From positions 124,001 through 188,000 of the forward strand of contig JAHBZS010000003.1 of assembly GCA_019635285.1 (NCBI GenBank): DNA of 64,000 bases, in the 5' to 3' direction. Origin of the DNA: Rubrivivax sp. GTDB taxonomy: Bacteria; Pseudomonadota; Gammaproteobacteria; Burkholderiales; Burkholderiaceae_C. Shown here one piece after another: positions 36,981 through 45,394 of the stretch. The first letter of the stretch is position 1. The number at the start of each line of letters is the position of its first letter. Under the pieces are notes generated by a model. The model was not told where the DNA came from. It saw only the letters and a list, made by a program, of their open reading frames with translations, and made no database searches. Position numbers and translations under genes: made by a program.

Positions 36981-37265
36981 ATGCGCTCCGCCACCTTCCC
37001 CCCCATCCGCGTCGAACCCAAGGTCAGAGCCGAAGTCGAGGCTGTTCTGCGCGACGGTGAATCGTTGACCCAGTTCATCGAGGAGGCTGTCGTCGCCGCC
37101 GCGGCCTGGCGCCGCGTGCAGGCCGAATTCGTCACCCGGGGCGAGGCGGCCATCGAGCGTTGGAAGCGCGAAGGCGGCGGGCACACGGTCGACGCCGTCA
37201 TGGATGGCCTGCAGACGCGCCTGGATGACGCCAAGCGCCGAGTCGCCAAGCGCGCGGGCCGGTGA
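36981..37265 (+). CDS. Antitoxin of a type II toxin-antitoxin module (YlcI/YnfO-like)
   Basis: The 94-residue protein begins MRSATFPPIRVEPKVRAEVEAVL, a ribbon-helix-helix-like N-terminus. SLTQFIEEAVVAAAAWRRVQ and a basic C-terminus (LDDAKRRVAKRAGR) follow. This order (short RHH protein, then ParE-like toxin, 4-bp overlap) is the standard module. Family assignment is by pattern. The ATG at 36981 is chosen over an upstream TTG because it follows the -10 element properly. Confidence 0.8.
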   Translation: MRSATFPPIRVEPKVRAEVEAVLRDGESLTQFIEEAVVAAAAWRRVQAEFVTRGEAAIERWKREGGGHTVDAVMDGLQTRLDDAKRRVAKRAGR

Positions 37266-37588
37266 CGATCCAGTTCACGGTCACGCTGCTGCAGGAGGCC
37301 GCGGAAGACCTGCAGCGTCTGGAGGACTTTGCCATCGAGCGCGAGCTGGCAAGCCAGACGCCCGACTGGTCCACGCCGCAGCGAGCGCTGGACGCCATCC
37401 GCGAGGGCATGCGCCTGCTGTCCTGGTCACCCTATTCGTGTCGCCGGGCGGAGCTGGGCAACGGCCGCTCGCGGGAACTGATCGTGCCCTTCGGTGCAGC
37501 GGGCTACGTCGTTCTGTTCGAGATCGTCAGCGACGTCGTCGTCATCGGCGCCGTGCGGCACCAGCGGGAAGAAGACTACCGGCGCTGA
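37262..37588 (+). CDS. RelE/ParE family toxin
   Basis: The 108-residue protein starts at a GTG overlapping the antitoxin stop. It has the ParE-like order: a helical N-terminus (EAAEDLQRLEDFAIEREL), then WSPYSCRR-AELGNGRSRELIVPFGAAGYVVLFEI, and the late VVVIGAVRHQREEDY. The last block is the characteristic C-terminal strand and helix of the fold. ParE members poison gyrase and RelE members cut mRNA; sequence alone does not decide. It is complete, so the module may be active. Confidence 0.85.
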   Translation: MTIQFTVTLLQEAAEDLQRLEDFAIERELASQTPDWSTPQRALDAIREGMRLLSWSPYSCRRAELGNGRSRELIVPFGAAGYVVLFEIVSDVVVIGAVRHQREEDYRR

Positions 37589-37599
37589 GCGGCCCCCAC

Positions 37600-39330
37600 T
37601 CAGCGCTCGTCGGCCGGCTGCGCAGACGCCGCCTGGTAAGCCCGAACCGCATCGTCAATCGTGGCAAAGAAGGTCTGCTGCCCGAAGTGGCTGAACAGGC
37701 CGAAGCGCTTGAGCTTGTCCTTCACCGGGCCCTTCATCTCGGCAAAACACAGCTCGATGCCCTGCTGCTGCAGCGATTCGTCCAGCTCGCGCAGCATGTC
37801 GGCGGCGGTGATGTCGACGCTGGTCACCGGCTCGGCCGTGACCACCAGCCAGCGCACCGGCGTGGGCGCCGCGGCCAGGGTGTCGCGCACCACGCGCTCG
37901 AACCAGTCGGCATTGGCAAAGAACAGCGGCGCGTCCCAGCGCAGCAGCACCAGTCCGTCGATGCGCTGCGCCTCGGGGTGGCGCCGCACGTCGTGCCAGC
38001 CGTCGACGCCCGGCACCTTGCCCAGCACCGCCGCATGCGGGCGCCAGCCGTCCCACAGGAATTCGACCACCGAGACGACGATCGCCAGCGCGATGCCCTG
38101 GATGGCCCCGAGCAGCAGCACGCCCGCCGCGCAGCCGATGGACAGCCAGAACTCCCAGGCCTGCATGCGCCGGATGCGCTGCAGGTCGCGCCATTCGATC
38201 AAGCCCAGCACCGAGGCGATGACCACCGCCGCCAGCGCGCTATAGGGCAGGCGTTCCAGCAACTGCGGCGCCAGCAGCAGCAGCGCGGTCACGCCCAGCG
38301 CGCCGACCACGCCGGTCATCTGCGAGCGCGCGCCCGCCGCCTCGGCCACCGGCGTGCGTGACGAGCTGCTGCTGATGGGGAAACCCTGGAACAGGCCCAC
38401 CACCAGGTTGGTGGCGCCCAGCGCCACCAGCTCCTGGTTGGGGTCCACCGGCTGGCGCTGGCGCTGTGCGTAGGTGCGCGACAGCACGCTGGTGTCGGCA
38501 AAGGCCACCAGCGACACGGCCAATGCGCCGCCCAGTACCGGCATCAGGTCGGACCAGTCGATCCATGGCAGCGCCAGCGACGGCAGCCCCTGCGGCAACG
38601 CGCCCAGCACGCGCACGTCCTGCTGGCGGTCCAGGTCGAAAAGCGCCACCACCAGCGTGGCGGCGGCGATGGCGACGAGCATGCCGGGCACACGCGGCCA
38701 GCGCTTCAGCAGCAGGATCAGCGCCAGCGCCCCGGCGCCCAGACCGAAGGCCGCGGCGTTGAGCTGCCCTTGCCACAGCGCGCGCACGAAGGCCAGCGCC
38801 TGCGCCGGCGGGCCGTCGCCGTCGACGGCGATGCCGCACAGCTTCGGGCATTGGCTGATGATGACCGCCAGCGCGATGCCGTTCATGTAGCCGTAGCGGA
38901 TGGGCTTGGACAGCAGCTCGGTGATGAAGCCCAGCTTGGCCAGCCCGGCGGCGATGCAGATCAGGCCCACGGCCAGCGCCATCGCCCCGGCCAGCGCCAC
39001 CGCGCGCGCCGGGTCGCCGGCCGCCAGCGGCAGCACCACGGCCAAGATCAGTGCCGCCAGCGACGAATCCGGCCCCATCACCATGATGCGGCTGGGCCCG
39101 AACAGCGCGTAGGCCAGCAGCCCGGCGATGGTGGCGTACAGCCCGTGGATGCCGGGCAGGCCCGAGGCCACCGCATAGGCAATGCCCACCGGCACGAGCA
39201 TCGTCGTCAGCACCAGCCCCGCCGCCACGTCGTGGCGCCACCCGCTCGCCGGGTAGTGGCGCAGCAGCTGCAGCCCGGGCAGCCAGCGCGCGGCACCTGA
39301 GGCGAGTGGGGGTGTCACCAGCGGATGCAT
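37600..39330 (-). CDS. SulP family anion transporter with STAS domain
   Basis: The 576-residue protein has about 12-14 membrane helices and SulP signatures: VLTTMLVPVGIAYAVASGLPGIHGLYATI early. Also visible are GPDSSLAALILAVVLP and GLFQGFPISSSSSRTPVAEAAGARSQMTG. The C-terminal cytoplasmic STAS domain starts near residue 440 (IDGLVLLRWDAPLFFANADWF). Members carry sulfate, bicarbonate or dicarboxylates. I chose the ATG at 39330 (MHPLVTP); a GTG three codons upstream is also possible. It is divergent from the AsmA-family gene, 32 bp away. Confidence 0.92.
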   Translation of the reverse strand: MHPLVTPPLASGAARWLPGLQLLRHYPASGWRHDVAAGLVLTTMLVPVGIAYAVASGLPGIHGLYATIAGLLAYALFGPSRIMVMGPDSSLAALILAVVLPLAAGDPARAVALAGAMALAVGLICIAAGLAKLGFITELLSKPIRYGYMNGIALAVIISQCPKLCGIAVDGDGPPAQALAFVRALWQGQLNAAAFGLGAGALALILLLKRWPRVPGMLVAIAAATLVVALFDLDRQQDVRVLGALPQGLPSLALPWIDWSDLMPVLGGALAVSLVAFADTSVLSRTYAQRQRQPVDPNQELVALGATNLVVGLFQGFPISSSSSRTPVAEAAGARSQMTGVVGALGVTALLLLAPQLLERLPYSALAAVVIASVLGLIEWRDLQRIRRMQAWEFWLSIGCAAGVLLLGAIQGIALAIVVSVVEFLWDGWRPHAAVLGKVPGVDGWHDVRRHPEAQRIDGLVLLRWDAPLFFANADWFERVVRDTLAAAPTPVRWLVVTAEPVTSVDITAADMLRELDESLQQQGIELCFAEMKGPVKDKLKRFGLFSHFGQQTFFATIDDAVRAYQAASAQPADER

Positions 39331-39362
39331 GCGAATCACGCTATCACAGCGAAAATGCGCCG

Positions 39363-41447
39363 ATGGCCCGGCAGACCCCGCCCCTGCGCTGGCCCAGGCT
39401 CCTGCTCGGCATCCTGGCGGGCCTGGTGCTGCTGGCGGGCGTGGCCTATGTCGGCTTGAACCAGGCCTTCCCGCCGGAGCGGCTGGCGGCGATGCTCGCC
39501 GAGCAGGTGCGCAGCCGCACCGGCCGCGATTTCGCGGTGCGCGGGCCGCTGTCCATGCGCCTGCTGCCGCGCATCGGCGTGGCTGCCAGCGACGTGGTGC
39601 TGGGCAATGCGCCCTGGGGCACGCGCAAGGACATGCTGGTGGTGCAGCAGGCGCGCTTCGACATCGCGCTATGGCCGCTGCTGCGCGGCGTGGTGGACAT
39701 CGCCCGCGTGTCCTTCGACGGCGTCGACCTGCTGCTGGAGACCGACCGCCACGGCGTCGGCAACTGGGCGATGGGTGGCACCGGCGGCGGCGAGGCCGGC
39801 AGCCCGTCGCCGCCTCCGTCCGGCGGTGACGGCGGTGCGCCGCTGCGCCTGCAGCTGTCCCACCTGAGCCTGAGCCACGCCCAGCTCAGCTACCGCGACG
39901 GGCGCAGCGGCCGCACCCACCAGGTGACGGTGCCCCAGCTGGCGCTCGACACGGTCGACGACGCCCAGGCGCTCGCCGCCACCTTCGAGGCCGGCGCACA
40001 GACCTGGCAGCTGAAGGGCCGCATCGGCCGCGTGTCCTACCTGGCGCTCAACCAGGCGGACTGGCCCTTCGACCTGCAACTGGCCGGCGACGGCGCCGCG
40101 CTGGCCGCCAAGGGCCTGCTGCGCCGCGGCGCGCCACCGCGCACCTTGGAGGCCGACCTCCGCGCCAGCCTGCATAAGGCCGCGGCCCTGGCCCCCTGGG
40201 TGGCGGACGCGGCGCGCGTGCCGCTGCCGGCCGAGCTGAAGGGGCGGCTCAACGTCGCGCCGCAGTCGCTGCGCCTGGACGAGCTGCAGCTGTCGCTGGC
40301 ACAGCAGCAGCTCAGCGGCCAGATCAAGGCGCAAGGCGGCGAGCCGTGGCGCATCGACGCGCAGTTGAGTTCGCCGTCCATCGATCTGGCGCGCTGGCTG
40401 CCGCCGCACGCCGCGGGCGGCGGTGGCGCCGCGCCGGGCACCGACCGCCGCGTCTTCGGCAACACCCCGCTGCCCTTGGATGCCCTGCCCGCCTGGCCGG
40501 CGACGCTGACGCTGCGCGTCGACCGCCTGCTGGCCCCCGGCCTGCCGCCGCTGTCCAAGCTGAACCTGCAGCTGCAGGCCCAGCCCGGCCGCTTCAGGAT
40601 CGACGCCTTGAGCGCCGAGCTCGCCGACGGCACGCTGCGCGGCAGCCTCAGCATCGGCACCGTCGCCGGCGCGGCGCCGCGCGTGGCGCTGCAGGCCCAG
40701 GCGGACAAGCTGTCGATGGACACGCTGCTCAAGGCCACCGGCCACACGGCCTTCGCCCGCGGCGGGCAGCTGCAACTGCGCGCCGACCTCAACGGCGCCG
40801 GCAACACGGCCCAGGCCCTGGCCGCCAGTGCCAGCGGCGAGCTGATGCTGTCGGTGGCCGACACCACGCTGGGCAGCGGCAGCTCGCCGCTGGGCGCCGA
40901 CCTGCTGCGCCGGCTGCTGCAGGCGGTGACCTTGCAGCCGGTGGCGGCCACGTCGTCGCGCGTCGACTGCGCCGTCATCCGCCTGCCGCTGAAGAACGGC
41001 GTGGCCGCGGTGGACCGCTCGATCGCGCTCGAAACCGATCAGCTGGCGGTGTCGGCCAAGGGCGAGGTGCGGCTGGACAACGAGACGCTGGCGCTGGCCT
41101 TCCGGCCGTCGGCGAAGGCGGGGGTGACCATCAGCCCGGTGAACCTGGCGCAGCTGGTGGTGCTGAAGGGGCCGTGGCAGGACCCGAAGCTGAGCCTGGA
41201 TGCGCAGGGCGTGGCCAGCATGGCCGCCTCGGTGGGCCTGGCGGGGCTCACCGGCGGCCTGTCGCTGCTGGCGCAGCAGCTTGTGAAGGCGCCGCCCGAG
41301 AAAGACGTGTGCCGCACCGCGCTGACCGGCGTCGCACCGAGTGCGGCCGCCCCAGCAGGCGCGGACGCGCCGGCGTCTCAGCCCAAGCCGCCGCCGCTGA
41401 AGCTGCCAAAGGAGCTGCCGGGCGTGTTGCGCAACATCTTCAAGTAG
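39363..41447 (+). CDS. AsmA family protein
   Basis: AsmA-like proteins span the periplasm and help phospholipid traffic and outer-membrane homeostasis. The 694-residue protein has an N-terminal membrane helix (about 11-32), then the AsmA start (AAMLAEQVRSRTGRDFAVRGPLSMRLLPRIG). A long beta-rich body follows, and the AsmA C-terminal region near 470-600 includes GELMLSVADTTL and ALAFRPSAKAGVTISPVNLAQ. There are Gly/Pro-rich linkers near 140-160 and a Pro/Lys-rich end. The last 8 bp overlap the convergent hpaR gene. Confidence 0.88.
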   Translation: MARQTPPLRWPRLLLGILAGLVLLAGVAYVGLNQAFPPERLAAMLAEQVRSRTGRDFAVRGPLSMRLLPRIGVAASDVVLGNAPWGTRKDMLVVQQARFDIALWPLLRGVVDIARVSFDGVDLLLETDRHGVGNWAMGGTGGGEAGSPSPPPSGGDGGAPLRLQLSHLSLSHAQLSYRDGRSGRTHQVTVPQLALDTVDDAQALAATFEAGAQTWQLKGRIGRVSYLALNQADWPFDLQLAGDGAALAAKGLLRRGAPPRTLEADLRASLHKAAALAPWVADAARVPLPAELKGRLNVAPQSLRLDELQLSLAQQQLSGQIKAQGGEPWRIDAQLSSPSIDLARWLPPHAAGGGGAAPGTDRRVFGNTPLPLDALPAWPATLTLRVDRLLAPGLPPLSKLNLQLQAQPGRFRIDALSAELADGTLRGSLSIGTVAGAAPRVALQAQADKLSMDTLLKATGHTAFARGGQLQLRADLNGAGNTAQALAASASGELMLSVADTTLGSGSSPLGADLLRRLLQAVTLQPVAATSSRVDCAVIRLPLKNGVAAVDRSIALETDQLAVSAKGEVRLDNETLALAFRPSAKAGVTISPVNLAQLVVLKGPWQDPKLSLDAQGVASMAASVGLAGLTGGLSLLAQQLVKAPPEKDVCRTALTGVAPSAAAPAGADAPASQPKPPPLKLPKELPGVLRNIFK

Positions 41448-41883
41448 GGTCGGGGGCGTCCAGGCGCTGCAGCAGCTGGTCGAGCGTGCGGTACAGCTGG
41501 GCCAGCAGATCGGCACCGATGCGCTGCTCCAGCTCACGGTACTGCGCCTCGATGCGCGGCACGATGCGCCGCGCCAGGGCCCGGCTCTTGGGCGTGATCG
41601 ACACAAGCACGCGGCGCTGGTCCTCGGCCATGCGCTCGCGCTGCACCAGGCCCATCTCCTCCATGCGCGCCAGCACGCCGGTGGCGCTGGCGCTGAGCAG
41701 CTGGCAGCGCTCGCAGATCTGCCGCGGCTCCAGCGGCGAGTCGTCGAGCAGCGCGCGCAGCACGCGCCACTGCTGCTCGGTCAGCCCGTGCTGGTTGAGG
41801 ATGGCGCGAAAGTGCGCCATCACGCCTTCGCGCGAGCGCAGCAGCAGCAGCGCCAGGTTGCGGCGGCTCGGGGCGTGGGGCAT
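41440..41883 (-). CDS. hpaR: MarR family regulator of homoprotocatechuate degradation, HpaR
   Basis: HpaR represses the hpa meta operon until pathway intermediates bind it. The 147-residue protein has the MarR winged helix: LTEQQWRVLRALLDDSPLEPRQICERC, the recognition helix SASATGVLARMEEMGLV and the wing DQRRVLVSIT. I chose the ATG at 41883 (MPHAPSRRN), which matches HpaR length; a GTG at 41904 would add 7 residues. It is divergent from hpaG, and a dyad in the gap may be its operator. Confidence 0.88.
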   Translation of the reverse strand: MPHAPSRRNLALLLLRSREGVMAHFRAILNQHGLTEQQWRVLRALLDDSPLEPRQICERCQLLSASATGVLARMEEMGLVQRERMAEDQRRVLVSITPKSRALARRIVPRIEAQYRELEQRIGADLLAQLYRTLDQLLQRLDAPDPT

Positions 41884-41927
41884 GGCTTCGGCCGTGGTTG
41901 ACACCTCGGAGGGGCGGTGCTGTAATC

Positions 41928-41945
41928 ATACACATGTTAGTGAAT
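41928..41945. promoter_or_regulatory. Candidate HpaR operator
   Basis: ATaCAC-N6-GTGaAT is an 18-bp imperfect dyad between the divergent hpaR and hpaG genes, overlapping the hpaG start codon. MarR-type dimers bind dyads of this size, so it fits repression of the operon and of hpaR itself. Confidence 0.4.
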
Positions 41946-42701
41946 TGCAAGCACCTGCCGAGCATTCGCGATGCCCTGGCCTGCCCGCTGGGCCGCAGCG
42001 CGGCCGAGGACCGGCCGGTGGCGGCCTGGCAGTCGACGCCCGCCTTCGCGCCGCCGCCCATCGCCACCGCCTACGGCACGCTGCTCAACCACCGCGATGC
42101 GCTGGCCGCGCTGGGCGACGCGGTGCACCAGCCGCCGCACAAGGCGCCGCCCAAGGCGCCGGTGCTGTACATCAAGCCGCGCCACTGCCTGGCCGGGCAC
42201 GGCAGCGCGGTCGAGGTGCCGGCCGATGCCCAGGCGCTGGAGGTCGGCGCACAGCTCGGCATCGTCATCGGCACCGACGCCTGCCGCGTGCGCGAAGCCG
42301 ATGCGCTGGCGCACGTGGCCGGCTACACCATATGCAGCGACCTGAGCGTGCCGCATGCGTCGTACTACCGGCCGTCGCTGCGCTACAAGGCGCGCGACGG
42401 CTTCCTGCCGCTGGGGCCGTGGGTGCTGGCGGCGCAGCACGTGCCGCAGCCCGATGCGCTGGAGGTGGTGGTGCACATCGACGGCCGCGAAGCGCAGCGT
42501 TACACCACCGCCGGCATGCAGCGCAGCGTCGCGCAGCTGATCGCCGAGGTCAGCAGCTTCATGACGCTGGCGCGCGGCGACCTGCTGATGCTCGGCGCCG
42601 GCCCGGCCGCACCGCTGGCCCGCGCCGGGCAGGCGGTGCGCATCAGCATCGCGCCCATCGGCACGCTGGAACATCGCCTGGTGGCGGAGGCCGCCGCATG
42701 A
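41934..42701 (+). CDS. hpaG1: Homoprotocatechuate pathway FAH-fold protein, first half (HpaG1)
   Basis: In enteric bacteria HpaG is a two-domain enzyme that decarboxylates and isomerises the 5-oxo-pent-3-ene-1,2,5-tricarboxylate intermediate. Here the two fumarylacetoacetase-like halves are separate genes, and this 255-residue protein is the N-terminal type. It shows IATAYGTLLNHRDALAALGD, PVLYIKPRHCLAGHG, AQLGIVIGTDACRV and LSVPHASYYRPSLRYKARDGF. The ATG at 41934 follows GGAGGGG. It overlaps the next gene by 4 bp (ATGA). Confidence 0.88.
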   Translation: MLVNCKHLPSIRDALACPLGRSAAEDRPVAAWQSTPAFAPPPIATAYGTLLNHRDALAALGDAVHQPPHKAPPKAPVLYIKPRHCLAGHGSAVEVPADAQALEVGAQLGIVIGTDACRVREADALAHVAGYTICSDLSVPHASYYRPSLRYKARDGFLPLGPWVLAAQHVPQPDALEVVVHIDGREAQRYTTAGMQRSVAQLIAEVSSFMTLARGDLLMLGAGPAAPLARAGQAVRISIAPIGTLEHRLVAEAAA

Positions 42702-43474
42702 AGCACGCGCGCATCGCCTGGGCCGGTGCGGTGCACCACGCCGTGGCCGACGGCGGCGGCCTGCGCCTGGCCGACGGCACCTGCCTGGCGGAAGACGAAG
42801 TGGTCTGGCTGCCGCCGGTGCAGCCGGGCACCGTCATCGCGCTGGGCATCAACTACGCCGACCACAAGAAAGAGTTGGCCAAGGAGCTGACGCTAAGCGC
42901 CAAGGACGAGCCGCTGGCCTTCCTGAAGGGCCCCAACGCGCTGGTCGGCCACCGCGGCCGCACGCGCCGGCCTGCGGACGCCGCGTTCATGCACTACGAG
43001 TGCGAACTGGCGGTGGTCATCGGCCGGCATGCGAAGCGCGTCAAGCGCGCCGACGCGCTGAGCTGCGTCGCCGGCTACACCATCGCCAACGACTATGCGG
43101 TACGCGACTACCTGGAAAACTGGTACCGCCCCAACCTGCGCGTGAAGAACCGCGACGGCGCCACCGCGCTGGGCCCGTGGCTGGTCGACGCCGCCGACGT
43201 GCCCGACCCGCACGCGCTGGCGCTGCGCACCTTCGTCAACGGCCAGCTCAAGCAGCACGGCAACACCCGCGACCTGATCGACGACGTGCCCGCGCTGATC
43301 GAATACCTGAGCAGCTTCATGACGCTGGCGCCCGGCGACCTGATCCTCACCGGCACGCCCGAAGGCGTGGTCAACGTCAACCCCGGCGACGAGGTGGTGT
43401 GCGAGATCGACGGCCTGGGCCGGCTGCTCAATACGCTGGTGGCCGACGATGGGGAGCGCGCATGTACTTCGTGA
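42698..43474 (+). CDS. hpaG2: Homoprotocatechuate pathway FAH-fold enzyme, second half (HpaG2)
   Basis: This 258-residue fumarylacetoacetase-fold protein is the C-terminal type of HpaG. The fold's metal and substrate blocks are seen in VIALGINYADHKKELA, EPLAFLKGPNALVGHRG, MHYECELAVVIGRHAKRV (the E-x-E metal site) and GYTIANDYAVRDY. FLTGTPEGVV-like ILTGTPEGVVNVNPGD closes it. It probably works with the preceding protein as a heteromer. Its end overlaps the next gene by 13 bp. Confidence 0.9.
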   Translation: MKHARIAWAGAVHHAVADGGGLRLADGTCLAEDEVVWLPPVQPGTVIALGINYADHKKELAKELTLSAKDEPLAFLKGPNALVGHRGRTRRPADAAFMHYECELAVVIGRHAKRVKRADALSCVAGYTIANDYAVRDYLENWYRPNLRVKNRDGATALGPWLVDAADVPDPHALALRTFVNGQLKQHGNTRDLIDDVPALIEYLSSFMTLAPGDLILTGTPEGVVNVNPGDEVVCEIDGLGRLLNTLVADDGERACTS

Positions 43475-43914
43475 TGGTCTCGCTGCTGATGCTGGTGCTG
43501 CCGCTGGCCTCCATCGTCCACGAGGCTGGCCTGCGCCCCGACCTGTCGGTCGTCGCCAAGTGGTGCGTCTTCTGGATGGTGGGTGCGCGGCTGTTCGCCG
43601 CCGGGCTGCGGCAGATCCTGCAGCCGCGCTACACGGCCAGGAGCATCCTGGCCATCGACGGCGACGCCAATCTGGTGGTCGTGCGCGAGCTGGGCTTCGC
43701 CAACCTGGCGCTGGGCGTCGGCGGCATCACCACGCTGGCCGCGCCGTCGTGGACGCCGCCGATGGCGCTGGTCGGCGGCATCTTCTATGCGGCCGCCGGC
43801 ATCCAGCATGCGCTGCACGGCGGGCGCAACCGCATGCAGAGCTTCGCCATGGTCACCGACCTGTTCGCCGCGGCGGTGCTGCTCGGCTTTTTTGTCTGGA
43901 CGCTGCGTTTCTGA
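43462..43914 (+). CDS. Small membrane protein, DUF6790-like
   Basis: The 150-residue protein has four hydrophobic helices: 3-20, 34-50, about 78-92 and 128-146. A family-like stretch (FWMVGARLFAAGLRQILQP) and ELGFANLALGVGGITTLAAP match my memory of DUF6790. The function is unknown. It overlaps hpaG2 by 13 bp and lies 8 bp before hpaE. It is therefore embedded in the hpa operon, perhaps as a membrane helper for uptake or stress tolerance. Confidence 0.6.
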   Translation: MYFVMVSLLMLVLPLASIVHEAGLRPDLSVVAKWCVFWMVGARLFAAGLRQILQPRYTARSILAIDGDANLVVVRELGFANLALGVGGITTLAAPSWTPPMALVGGIFYAAAGIQHALHGGRNRMQSFAMVTDLFAAAVLLGFFVWTLRF

Positions 43915-43922
43915 GGCAAGAC

Positions 43923-45380
43923 ATGCGCATTCCCCATCTGATCGACGGCCAGGCCGTCGAAGGCCGCGACTATTTCGAGACCCTCGACCCCGCCAACCAG
44001 CAGGTGCTGGCCGAGGTGGCGGCCGGCGGCGAAGCCGAGATCCATGCCGCGGTGGCCGCCGCCAAGGCCGCGTTCCCCAAGTGGGCGGCGACACCCGCCG
44101 CCGAGCGCGCGAAGATGATGCACAAGCTGGGCGAGCTGATCACCCAGCACGTGGCCGAGATCTCGGCCGTGGAGACCCGCGACACCGGCCAGACCATCAG
44201 CCAGACCGGCAAGCAGCTGGTGCCGCGCGCGGCCGACAACTTCCACTACTTCGCCGAGATGTGCACGCGCGTCGACGGCCACACCTACCCGACGCCCACG
44301 CACCTGAACTACACGCTGTTCCATCCGGTGGGCGTGTGCGCGCTGATCAGCCCATGGAACGTGCCCTTCATGACCGGCACCTGGAAGATCGCGCCCTGCC
44401 TGGCCTTCGGCAACACCGCGGTGCTGAAGATGAGCGAGCTGTCGCCGCTGAGCATCAGCCGCTTCGGCCAGCTGGCCACCGAGGCCGGGCTGCCCAAGGG
44501 CGTGCTGAACATCGTGCACGGCACCGGCCGCGAGGCCGGCGAACCGCTGTGCGCGCACCCCGACGTGCGCGCGATCTCCTTCACCGGCTCCACCGCCACC
44601 GGCCAGCGCATCGTGAAGAGCGCGGGGCTGAAGAAGTTCAGCATGGAGCTCGGCGGCAAGAGCCCCTTCGTGGTCTTCGACGACGCCGACTTCGAGCGCG
44701 CGCTGGATGCCGCGGTGTTCATGATCTTCAGCAACAACGGCGAGCGCTGCACCGCGGGCAGCCGCATCCTGGTGCAGAAGAGCCTCTACCCGCGCTTCGT
44801 CGAACGCTTTGCCGAACGCGCCGCGCGCATCGCGGTGGGCGACCCGATGGACGACCAGACGATCATCGGCCCGATGATCAGCCCGCAGCATCTGGCCAAG
44901 GTGCGCAGCTACATCGAGATGGGGCCGCAGGAAGGCGCGACGCTGCTCACCGGCGGGCTGGACGCGCCCGCGCTGCCGGCCGCCTTGGCCCGCGGCAACT
45001 TCGTGCGGCCCACGGTGTTTGCCGACGTGAGCAACTCGATGCGCATCGCGCAGGAAGAGATCTTCGGCCCGGTGGCCTGCCTGATCCCCTTCACCGACGA
45101 GGCCGACGCCATTGCGCAGGCCAACGACATCCAGTATGGGTTGTCGAGCTACGTCTGGAGCCAGGACATCGGCCGCGCGCACCGCGTGGCCGCGGCCATC
45201 GAAGCCGGCATGTGCTTCGTCAACAGCCAGAACGTGCGCGACCTGCGCCAGCCCTTCGGCGGCACCAAGGCCAGCGGCACCGGGCGCGAAGGCGGCACCT
45301 GGAGCTACGAGGTGTTTCTGGAGCCGAAGAACGTCGCGGTGTCCTTGGGCAACCACCACATTCCGCATTGGGGTGCTTGA
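43923..45380 (+). CDS. hpaE: 5-carboxymethyl-2-hydroxymuconate semialdehyde dehydrogenase
   Basis: HpaE oxidises the ring-cleavage product of homoprotocatechuate with NAD. The 485-residue aldehyde dehydrogenase has ISPWNVPFMTGTWKIAPCLA, the cofactor loop SFTGSTATGQ, the general base in MELGGKSPFVVF and the catalytic Cys in NNGERCTAGSR. The late VNSQNVRDLRQPFGGTKASG is the signature of the HpaE subgroup. Its place between hpaG and hpaD supports the name. Confidence 0.95.
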   Translation: MRIPHLIDGQAVEGRDYFETLDPANQQVLAEVAAGGEAEIHAAVAAAKAAFPKWAATPAAERAKMMHKLGELITQHVAEISAVETRDTGQTISQTGKQLVPRAADNFHYFAEMCTRVDGHTYPTPTHLNYTLFHPVGVCALISPWNVPFMTGTWKIAPCLAFGNTAVLKMSELSPLSISRFGQLATEAGLPKGVLNIVHGTGREAGEPLCAHPDVRAISFTGSTATGQRIVKSAGLKKFSMELGGKSPFVVFDDADFERALDAAVFMIFSNNGERCTAGSRILVQKSLYPRFVERFAERAARIAVGDPMDDQTIIGPMISPQHLAKVRSYIEMGPQEGATLLTGGLDAPALPAALARGNFVRPTVFADVSNSMRIAQEEIFGPVACLIPFTDEADAIAQANDIQYGLSSYVWSQDIGRAHRVAAAIEAGMCFVNSQNVRDLRQPFGGTKASGTGREGGTWSYEVFLEPKNVAVSLGNHHIPHWGA

Positions 45381-45394
45381 CGCCACGCCTGCCG

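Noticed and set aside
37600-39300. Plus-strand frames in the SulP gene
   Set aside because: They are rich in Arg, Ala and His, have no domain and are antisense to a clearly supported transporter.
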